Positions 1 through 5,547 of a stretch of DNA of 5,754 bases are shown one piece after another. This DNA is from an uncultured Rickettsiales bacterium (GTDB taxonomy: Bacteria > Pseudomonadota > Alphaproteobacteria > Rickettsiales > Midichloriaceae), in contig CALKVD010000156.1 in assembly GCA_937996615.1 (NCBI GenBank), forward strand, positions 1 to 5,754. The letters are read 5' to 3'. Positions within the stretch are counted from its first letter, which is position 1. Each line of letters opens with the position of its first letter. The notes beneath the pieces are model-generated. The model was not told the DNA's origin. It ran no database searches and worked only from the letters and a program-made list of their open reading frames with translations. Both the position numbers and the translations under genes were made by a program.

Positions 1-50
1 TACGAGATATGCCTAAGTGACTGGAGTTCAGACGTGTGCTCTTCCGATCT
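1..50 (+). other. Illumina P7/TruSeq index adapter (artefact)
   Basis: Bases 1-8 match the 3' end of the Illumina P7 flow-cell primer. Bases 9-16 (ATGCCTAA) sit where the 8-base i7 index belongs. Bases 17-50 match the TruSeq read-2 adapter and end in the usual CTCTTCCGATCT. This is unremoved library adapter at a contig end, not genomic DNA. Translated from the GTG at 17 it gives the peptide VTGVQTCALPI, a well-known contaminant N-terminus in protein databases. The native sequence therefore begins at base 51, and any gene model starting at 17 is false. Confidence 0.98.
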
Positions 51-661
51 ACTTTAATCTCCAAACTTTGCTAGCACCAATTACCGGATTAACAGATCTT
101 TCTGGCTATGTAAGTATAAGTGGAATTTTAAATAGCTCCGGTTCAAGCAGCACAAGCATCAAACAAAAACTCAACGGAAGTATCAAATATATCGGCAAAC
201 AATTCGTCTACAAAGGATTGGATATTGACGCAACAATAGCTGGAATAGATGATAGCTCATTATCGGGAATCCAAAAACTACAGGCAATTAATAAAAACTT
301 AACCACAGGACAAACTTATATTGACGATATTAAAGGTAGCATTACCATTAAAAATGGCATACTGACTTCAGCAGATACCCAATTCTTTAATAACAGAATG
401 AGCGGCACCTATAGCGCCAACTACAATGCCTGGAGTAATGATGTTAATGCTGCAACGATGTTTTTCTTTAAACCAATCAATAACCAAAATAATACCCTAA
501 AAATTGGAATTAATATCGCGGGAAGACTTCCAAAAAACTATAAATCGGATTATAATCTGGATGAGCTCATTTCTTATATAAAACGCACATCACCAGATGA
601 CACTATTCCTCAGTCTGTGATGAATAACAAAAGTGTTAGAGATCGAGCAGTTAATTACTGA
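51..661 (+). CDS. AsmA-like protein, C-terminal fragment (5' end missing)
   Basis: Only the last 202 residues are present. The gene is cut by the contig end at base 51, with the first full codon at 53 and TGA at 659-661. The fragment is rich in Ser, Asn, Gly and Thr, with alternating beta-strand-like segments. Two stretches resemble the AsmA C-terminal pattern. One is near residues 36-56 (LNGSIKYIGKQFVYKGLDID). The other is near 92-112, where a 'KGSITIKNGIL' strand is followed by 'NRMSGTYSANY'. It closes with a P-x-x-Y-x-x-D-Y-N-L segment before a short polar tail, as AsmA proteins often do. AsmA-family proteins are large, inner-membrane-anchored periplasmic proteins linked to outer-membrane biogenesis and lipid transfer. 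The membrane anchor would lie in the missing part. The family call is by pattern, not by alignment. An mscS-like gene follows after 49 bases on the same strand. Confidence 0.6.
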
Positions 662-665
662 TAAT

Positions 666-694
666 ATAGATTAGTAATATTTCTTGGATATAAT
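666..694 (+). promoter_or_regulatory. Weak candidate promoter before the mscS-like gene
   Basis: A perfect TATAAT lies at 689-694, 16 bases upstream of the ATG at 711. The -35 region, around 666-671, is poor (ATAGAT). In DNA this AT-rich a TATAAT can arise by chance, and the leader would be only about 10 bases with no Shine-Dalgarno. The gene may instead be read through from the AsmA-like gene. Confidence 0.22.
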
Positions 695-710
695 AATAGT
701 ATAAAATCAC

Positions 711-1793
711 ATGTTATCTTTGCTTAAAAATCTAACCATCACCCACTGGATAACAGCAAATCTAGATATGCTGATTCAAGCCGCTATAGTTTTTATATCC
801 GGTATGATCGCTTGGTATATACTATCTAAAGTTGTGAGATCCAAACTAGGCAGATTAGCAAAAATCAAATCTAAAAACCGTAAACAATTCTTTTGGCTGC
901 GTACCATTCTTGAATCAACAAATCGACCAGCAAACTTCTTCATTCCTTCTCAAACCCTGTTAGTGATGGCAAATATTTTGAACTCATCATCAACAATCGA
1001 CCTGATTTTAGGTCGTCTACAATGGCTCAATTTTGCCATTACATTCACAGTAATATGCCTCAGAATAATCAAAAAGCTGGAACATTATCTATTGTATCTC
1101 AAGAACGACGATACAGTCGATAAATTTACTGTTGACATTATGACCAAACTTTTGAGTGTCAGTACAGTGATAATTTCCACCCTCTTTGTTATGCAAATAA
1201 TGGGAGTAAGTCTGCAAGCATTACTTGCATTTGGTGGATTAAGTGGCGTTGTTATTGGGATGGCAACCAAGGATTTTTTCGCTGGCACCTTAAGCACTAT
1301 TTCAATATATATGGATAAACCATTTGTTGTCGGTGATGTAATACGAATCGGAATAGACAAACCTATTCCGATAGAAGGAGCCGTAGAAAAAATAGATTGG
1401 CGATTCACTAAACTTCGCGGTAACGATAAAAAACTGATCAATGTTCCAAATATCCAAATTACAACTATGTTGCTTGAAAATATCACACTTTCATCATATA
1501 GAAGAATGGTTTTGCACTTAGAACTTGCAGGCAACCTAAGCACCAACTCAACAATTATCAGAGAAGAGCTGCGTCGCAATTTGGCAAAGCTTAAGTTACT
1601 AGCTAATGATCAAAAAATGACCATAGATGTTCTGAGTGCTAATGAATTTTCTTTATTGCTAAAAATAGCTCTATACTTCAATGCTAATATTACATCACCA
1701 GTAGTCCATAATATCAAACACGAAGTCGTCACAATATTATGGCGGATTTTTAACCCCCGCAATATAAGATTTGATGCAAAATTTGAGGCGTGA
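711..1793 (+). CDS. MscS-family small-conductance mechanosensitive channel
   Basis: A 360-residue inner-membrane channel predicted to open under membrane tension and release solutes on hypo-osmotic shock. Hydrophobic helices lie near residues 20-40, 79-96, 105-122 and 146-168. They are followed by the small-residue-rich pore helix and its continuation at about 168-200, with the motif GGLSGVVIGMATKDFFAG at 175-192. Next comes the family hallmark MDKPFVVGDVI (201-211), the start of the cytoplasmic beta domain, and then the conserved VPN at 245-247 ('NVPNIQI'). The C-terminal part (about 262-360) fits the alpha/beta cage domain. E. coli MscS is 286 residues, so this is a somewhat longer paralogue with one or two extra N-terminal membrane helices. 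ATG 711 is the natural start, though no Shine-Dalgarno is visible. Its stop TGA lies two bases before the coq9 ATG, which suggests translational coupling. The family is confident; which paralogue subgroup it belongs to is not. Confidence 0.93.
   Translation: MLSLLKNLTITHWITANLDMLIQAAIVFISGMIAWYILSKVVRSKLGRLAKIKSKNRKQFFWLRTILESTNRPANFFIPSQTLLVMANILNSSSTIDLILGRLQWLNFAITFTVICLRIIKKLEHYLLYLKNDDTVDKFTVDIMTKLLSVSTVIISTLFVMQIMGVSLQALLAFGGLSGVVIGMATKDFFAGTLSTISIYMDKPFVVGDVIRIGIDKPIPIEGAVEKIDWRFTKLRGNDKKLINVPNIQITTMLLENITLSSYRRMVLHLELAGNLSTNSTIIREELRRNLAKLKLLANDQKMTIDVLSANEFSLLLKIALYFNANITSPVVHNIKHEVVTILWRIFNPRNIRFDAKFEA
1785..1788 (+). promoter_or_regulatory. Shine-Dalgarno GAGG that selects the coq9 start
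   Basis: GAGG at 1785-1788, inside the last codons of the mscS-like gene, is 7 bases before ATG 1796 but only one base before the in-frame GTG at 1790. The spacing favours ATG 1796. It is one of the few recognisable ribosome-binding sites in this window. Confidence 0.55.
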
Positions 1794-1795
1794 AT

Positions 1796-2464
1796 ATGAA
1801 AAATACAAGCAAAATACATAATGGAGAATTGCAAAAAAAAATAATTGCAACTCTAATCCAAAGAGGCAAAAACGAAAAATGGAATACTGAACTTTTGTCT
1901 AATATATGCGATAACCTCGGAGCAAAAGGAGCTTTTATCTTACTATACCCCAACGGTATCAATGATATCACTGATTTGCTATTCCAAGAAGTTGATCAAG
2001 CGATGCTTGAAAATGGCAACCAATATATTACTGATTGGATTGAAATTCAAAAATCAAACAATCCAATTCTTGAAGATAAAAAAAATTTCAAAGTGCCGAT
2101 CCATAGACAAATAGCGTTTTATCTCTATGCAAGATTTGATTATTTGCAACAATATAAAGAAATTCTGCCGAATATCCTAAAACATCTTGCTAACCCAATC
2201 AATGCAAAATTTGCAGCTAAAATGGTTTGGCGCATGGCTGATATTGTTTGGTCTACTCTAGGAGATACTTCTACTGACTATAACTATTACAGCAAAAGGT
2301 TTTTGCTCGGCACTATATATTGTGCTAGTGTAATATATTATTTGCAAGACAATTCAATAAATCATCAAAACACCAGATTATTTATAGACAAACGCCTCAA
2401 TAATGTGTTATCAATACATAAATTTAAAGCTAAACTGATGTCTTTATACAAACCGTATCTATAA
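1796..2464 (+). CDS. coq9: COQ9-family protein (ubiquinone biosynthesis lipid-binding protein)
   Basis: A 222-residue protein. The diagnostic COQ9 block is at residues 148-168: A-D-x-x-W, then LGDTSTDYNYYSKR, closely like the 'GD-STDFN-YT-R' segment of mitochondrial COQ9. After it come a hydrophobic 'LLGTIYCASVIYYLQDNS' helix and an 'LFIDKRLNNV' helix, as in the family. The N-terminal third, with a 'LLYPNGINDITDLLFQEVDQAM' stretch at about 49-70, is the TetR-like helical fold typical of COQ9. In mitochondria COQ9 binds quinone intermediates and helps COQ7, the hydroxylase of the penultimate step; a similar membrane-peripheral role is inferred here. No coq7 or other ubi gene is in the window. 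The start is ATG 1796 rather than GTG 1790, chosen for Shine-Dalgarno spacing. Its start is two bases after the mscS-like stop, and lepB follows after 42 bases. Length is normal for bacterial members. Confidence 0.93.
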   Translation: MKNTSKIHNGELQKKIIATLIQRGKNEKWNTELLSNICDNLGAKGAFILLYPNGINDITDLLFQEVDQAMLENGNQYITDWIEIQKSNNPILEDKKNFKVPIHRQIAFYLYARFDYLQQYKEILPNILKHLANPINAKFAAKMVWRMADIVWSTLGDTSTDYNYYSKRFLLGTIYCASVIYYLQDNSINHQNTRLFIDKRLNNVLSIHKFKAKLMSLYKPYL

Positions 2465-2479
2465 ATCCGCTTCTTGAGC

Positions 2480-2490
2480 TCACCTCCTTT
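2480..2490 (+). other. Anti-Shine-Dalgarno-like element in the lepB leader
   Basis: TCACCTCCTTT at 2480-2490 is identical to the core of the 16S rRNA 3' end. It lies 16 bases before the lepB ATG in the coq9-lepB gap. On the other strand it reads as a perfect Shine-Dalgarno (AAAGGAGGTGA), but no start codon at suitable spacing follows there that opens a usable frame. It may be chance, or an mRNA element that can pair with a Shine-Dalgarno sequence. The lepB start has no purine-rich ribosome-binding site of its own. Confidence 0.3.
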
Positions 2491-2506
2491 TAATCACAGT
2501 TAAATT

Positions 2507-3532
2507 ATGCAAAATAACATCAATTCTTCGTATTCTCTGTCAAAAAATCAGCAATTCCAGAGAAATAAGCTTAAAAAAAATAAAAATACTCCCGTAATAT
2601 CAACAATTGACCCAATAACCACAGAACAAAACAAAAAAATGCCAAATAATCTTAAATCCCAGCTTGTTCAAAACAAAGAAAATTCAAACTCCCAACAATC
2701 TCTCCATTTTTCAGCACAGAACTCGAGCACACAATCATCGGATGTAAAATATCAGAATCACAACACAATACAAAATCAATTAAAAGAATGGTCAGCTGTT
2801 ATTATTGTAGCTTTCATTCTACATTTAATAATTCGTACCCTAATTATTGAAATATTCGAGATACCAACCGGCTCCATGATCGAAACCCTGATGATAGGCG
2901 ATAATGTTGCTGTGACAAAGTATTCCTACGGATATGGACCCTATTCCAGCCTAGTGGATCTGCCAATCTCAAAACGTATTTTGGCGCAAAAACCCGAACG
3001 TGGCGATATTATTGTTTTTCAGTCAACCAACAATAATGGTAAAAAATATATAAAACGCCTGATCGGACTCCCGGGTGATATGATCAGGGTTCAAGAAGGG
3101 ATCATTGAAATCAATGGTGAAGCGATTCAGAGAACCAAACATAAAGAGCAATATGAATCTATCGACGATCATGGTAATCACAGGCTATATGATAAATATA
3201 CCGAAACGTTGCCTAATGGTGTCAGCTATAGGGTGTTGGGAGATACTAGGGCCGACGTTGATGCGTTCCCAGATTCAACCTTTTTTTATCATGTCCCCGA
3301 AAATCACTACTTTTTTATGGGAGATAACCGAAATAATTCCATCGATAGCAGGTTCTTGAGTGAAATGGGCTATGTTCCAGATCTCAATTTAGTTGGCAAA
3401 GCTAGATCCGTTTTATGGAACAAAAAGGTCATTTTGAATAGTATAATGAAGAACTGGTATCTCCTTATTATTGCTGGATTTCTAGTAGCTAGTATGGCAA
3501 TAGCATGGCACCAATTGAAAAAACAAAAATAG
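2507..3532 (+). CDS. lepB: Signal peptidase I (leader peptidase)
   Basis: A 341-residue inner-membrane serine protease of the Ser/Lys dyad type that removes signal peptides from exported preproteins on the periplasmic face. A membrane helix lies at about 95-117. It is followed by the box B motif PTGSM with catalytic Ser123, the YIKRLIGLPGD motif with general-base Lys183, and the box E motif GDNRNNSIDSR (272-282). All key residues are present. Two parts are unusual. Residues 1-93 are a polar, predicted disordered extension in which about one third of residues are Asn or Gln. The protein also ends in a second hydrophobic helix (about 317-334, 'NWYLLIIAGFLVASMAIAW') with a basic tail KKQK. Rickettsia LepB is, from memory, about 266 residues, so the extra length is mainly these ends. 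An in-frame Met45 is an alternative start and would still leave a polar leader. No Shine-Dalgarno is visible. The rnc gene follows after 53 bases, a common pairing in proteobacteria. Confidence 0.96.
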   Translation: MQNNINSSYSLSKNQQFQRNKLKKNKNTPVISTIDPITTEQNKKMPNNLKSQLVQNKENSNSQQSLHFSAQNSSTQSSDVKYQNHNTIQNQLKEWSAVIIVAFILHLIIRTLIIEIFEIPTGSMIETLMIGDNVAVTKYSYGYGPYSSLVDLPISKRILAQKPERGDIIVFQSTNNNGKKYIKRLIGLPGDMIRVQEGIIEINGEAIQRTKHKEQYESIDDHGNHRLYDKYTETLPNGVSYRVLGDTRADVDAFPDSTFFYHVPENHYFFMGDNRNNSIDSRFLSEMGYVPDLNLVGKARSVLWNKKVILNSIMKNWYLLIIAGFLVASMAIAWHQLKKQK

Positions 3533-3585
3533 TAAAATTAAGCAAAATTTATTTTAAAACAGCTTCGAACTTCTAGATAAAAAAA

Positions 3586-4290
3586 ATGATGAAACCAGAA
3601 TTAACACAATTAGAAGTTGCAATCAATTATGATTTTAAAAATAAATCTTTGCTTCTATCTGCCTTGACTCATCCTAGTACCGACCTCTCAGAAGCTGGAA
3701 TCCTTTCGCGCAAAACATACCAAAGATTAGAATTTTTAGGCGATTCAGTTGTTTCATTAGTTGTAGCGGAAATTCTATTTAAAGCCTATCCAGAAGCTGA
3801 CGAAGGTCAACTAGCAATAATGCAATCAAACTTAGTTAAAACCGAAATGCTTGCAACGATTGCTACTAATTTTAATTTAGGCTTATTTTTAATTATGGAC
3901 CGTGGAGAAGAGAAAAATGGCGGAAGACAAAATCAACGTAATTTAGAAAATTCTCTTGAAGCCTTAATCGGCGCGATATATCTCGATTCTGGCTATGAAG
4001 CAGTGCACAAAGTTATGACACAACTATGGCAACCATATCTGATTGATACCAATGCTAAAATCAAACAGAAAGACTACAAATCTCAGCTCCAAGAAATTAT
4101 CCATAGAAGTGGATTTACCCCACCTCAATATAAAACCATATCCCAAAAAGGAACACCACATCAACCGGTCTTTACAGTCCAGGTTATAGCAGGAAAACAT
4201 ATCGCCGAGGGAGTAGCTCAAAATAAAAAACAAGCTGAACAAAACGCAGCAAGCAAAATGTTGGCGCTACTGCACCTTGATACAGCATAA
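3586..4290 (+). CDS. rnc: Ribonuclease III
   Basis: A 234-residue double-strand-specific endoribonuclease that processes rRNA precursors and structured mRNAs; it acts as a dimer in the cytoplasm. The N-terminal RNase III domain carries the signature QRLEFLGDSV (46-55) with Glu49 and Asp53, the 'ADEGQL' helix with Glu73, and the second active-site motif LENSLEALIGAIYLDSG (120-136) with Glu125. A double-stranded RNA-binding domain occupies about 163-230, ending 'KKQAEQNAASKMLALL'. Length is typical. Two acidic positions are changed to amides relative to E. coli: Gln46 aligns with E. coli Glu38, and Asn122 with Asp114. Adjacent ATGs at 3586 and 3589 are both possible starts, and neither has a clear Shine-Dalgarno. 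The gene lies after lepB, and the next gene is convergent, so the rnc-era order common elsewhere is not seen here. Confidence 0.96.
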   Translation: MMKPELTQLEVAINYDFKNKSLLLSALTHPSTDLSEAGILSRKTYQRLEFLGDSVVSLVVAEILFKAYPEADEGQLAIMQSNLVKTEMLATIATNFNLGLFLIMDRGEEKNGGRQNQRNLENSLEALIGAIYLDSGYEAVHKVMTQLWQPYLIDTNAKIKQKDYKSQLQEIIHRSGFTPPQYKTISQKGTPHQPVFTVQVIAGKHIAEGVAQNKKQAEQNAASKMLALLHLDTA

Positions 4291-4314
4291 AAAATATTCG
4301 GCCTGACCACAACT

Positions 4315-5421
4315 TTAAAACATACTTTTGAATTGAGAATTGTTTTCAATTTGCTCCACTTCAATACCTCTATCAAAGTTAGAGATTTGATCAAAACTAC
4401 TTCTAAGCAAACAATACCGAAGCTGCTCTAGTGAAATAAAATTTCTTGCCCTCAACAAATTAACTACTGAGCACTGATTACGCACTTCTTGCGGTATGCT
4501 ACGAACAAAATCTATATTTTTGCCTAGACCAAATTTAAAAAATAACACAATATTACCTGAGTTAATACGTGTCTTAACATCTTCCGGCAAATATTCAAGA
4601 GATCTAATCTGTATTAATCTTAATGGTCGGATAGAATCTAAAATCTTGAGAATATTATCTTTGGTAAAGGATTGCCAAATATTTTCTCTTAAATCAAGTT
4701 CACACAAGTGATCTAATTGGTGTTTTATAGGGATAGCTCGCTTTACAATTTCCACCATATTATCTATATTCATACAATTAATAATCCTTTGATCTAAACG
4801 AAAATAATTAAAATATATGTTAATCTCAGGCAAACAAATATGCAGGTCGATGATAGGATGGTAAATCATATATTGCTCAATCAGATGATCTAATAATTGA
4901 AATATATTTTTCGATGTAACATGTTCGCGAAAATGCAAGCAGTTTAAAAACCAAGTTTTAAACCATTTCCAGATGTCCCATGAATTAACCAAAGATAAAT
5001 TAATCCCCCCTTCAGCAGAAGCATATCCATCTGGTCCATATAGAAACTCTCCTAAGCGATCTTCCAAAAGTATTTGATCACTATCATGCACATACGTAAC
5101 TACCAGTTCTATCGAACTGATCACAGCAGTTAATTTGGAGGGGCTAATATCTTGCAAGCTAGGATATATTTCTATAATTTTAAGAAAAATTTTTAGCGGC
5201 TTTTTGCGTCCAAGCAAAAACGGAATAATCCTATCGTTTAATTTCTCAAAAAAACGTCTTGCCGTACCTAAATCATTAATCAAATCATTTTGAAATTCAA
5301 TATTAAAACGATCACTGTTCAAATGAATAAATTTGAGATCCAAACTCCGAACCCAATCTCGAAAATCTTGACTTTGGTTATAAGCCTCTTCGAAATTAGG
5401 AGCTTTTGTAAATTTTATCAT
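4315..5421 (-). CDS. Hypothetical protein, 368 aa, possible degenerate repeats
   Basis: I do not recognise this protein. The frame is long and clean, runs from ATG (5419-5421) to TAA, and has a -35-like TTGACA upstream, so it is probably a real gene. It has no signal peptide or clear membrane helix. It looks mostly helical, rich in Ile, Leu, Asn and Phe, with six cysteines. Residues 148-157 hold four tryptophans (W148, W151, W153, W157). Residues 236-247 (LDHLCELDLREN) fit the leucine-rich-repeat core LxxLxxLxLxxN. Residues 278-292 and 309-323 look like two copies of a unit with a 31-residue period (LPEDV...NIV versus IPQEV...NLL). A solenoid-type interaction protein, possibly lineage-specific, is one reading, but no function can be claimed. 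It is convergent with rnc, with 24 bases between the stops and no clear terminator there. Confidence 0.72.
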   Translation of the reverse strand: MIKFTKAPNFEEAYNQSQDFRDWVRSLDLKFIHLNSDRFNIEFQNDLINDLGTARRFFEKLNDRIIPFLLGRKKPLKIFLKIIEIYPSLQDISPSKLTAVISSIELVVTYVHDSDQILLEDRLGEFLYGPDGYASAEGGINLSLVNSWDIWKWFKTWFLNCLHFREHVTSKNIFQLLDHLIEQYMIYHPIIDLHICLPEINIYFNYFRLDQRIINCMNIDNMVEIVKRAIPIKHQLDHLCELDLRENIWQSFTKDNILKILDSIRPLRLIQIRSLEYLPEDVKTRINSGNIVLFFKFGLGKNIDFVRSIPQEVRNQCSVVNLLRARNFISLEQLRYCLLRSSFDQISNFDRGIEVEQIENNSQFKSMF

Positions 5422-5453
5422 AATTTTTAATATAATTTATTGAAACTGGATTT

Positions 5454-5481
5454 TTGATATGATCTAGCAAAATATTATAAT
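5454..5481 (+). promoter_or_regulatory. Candidate sigma70 promoter reading rightwards
   Basis: TTGATA (5454-5459), one mismatch from the -35 consensus, is followed after 16 bases by a perfect TATAAT (5476-5481). Transcription would start near 5488 and run off the right end. It overlaps the opposite-strand promoter candidate, making a divergent arrangement. The very AT-rich setting makes chance matches likely, but the pairing of both boxes at proper spacing is better than elsewhere in the window. Confidence 0.42.
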
Positions 5482-5486
5482 GTCAA
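5459..5486 (-). promoter_or_regulatory. Candidate promoter of the 368-aa hypothetical gene
   Basis: On the - strand, a perfect TTGACA (5481-5486) is followed after 16 bases by a weak -10, GATCAT (5459-5464, four of six). This would give a leader of about 30 bases before ATG 5421. No Shine-Dalgarno precedes the ATG. Isolated TATAAT hexamers at 5474-5479 and 5501-5506 on this strand lack a properly spaced -35. Confidence 0.35.
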
Positions 5487-5547
5487 TATCTAATATCAAT
5501 ATTATATTGTTTTTATTAATAGCAAAGATAAACAAACGATAGACTAA

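Noticed and set aside
17..50. GTG start of a complete 214-residue protein
   Set aside because: The start and first eleven codons are adapter sequence, so the gene is a 5'-truncated fragment starting at base 51.
1085..1579. 164-codon open frame on the - strand inside the mscS-like gene
   Set aside because: It is antisense to a well-supported channel gene, with no recognisable family features; a shadow frame.
3105..3359. 84-codon + strand frame inside lepB
   Set aside because: It overlaps the catalytic core of lepB in another frame and shows no protein-family signal.
4331..4351. Inverted repeat AATTGA...TCAATT as a terminator for rnc
   Set aside because: Six A/T-rich pairs with a 9-base loop and no following T-run; it lies inside the coding end of the convergent gene and is easily expected by chance.
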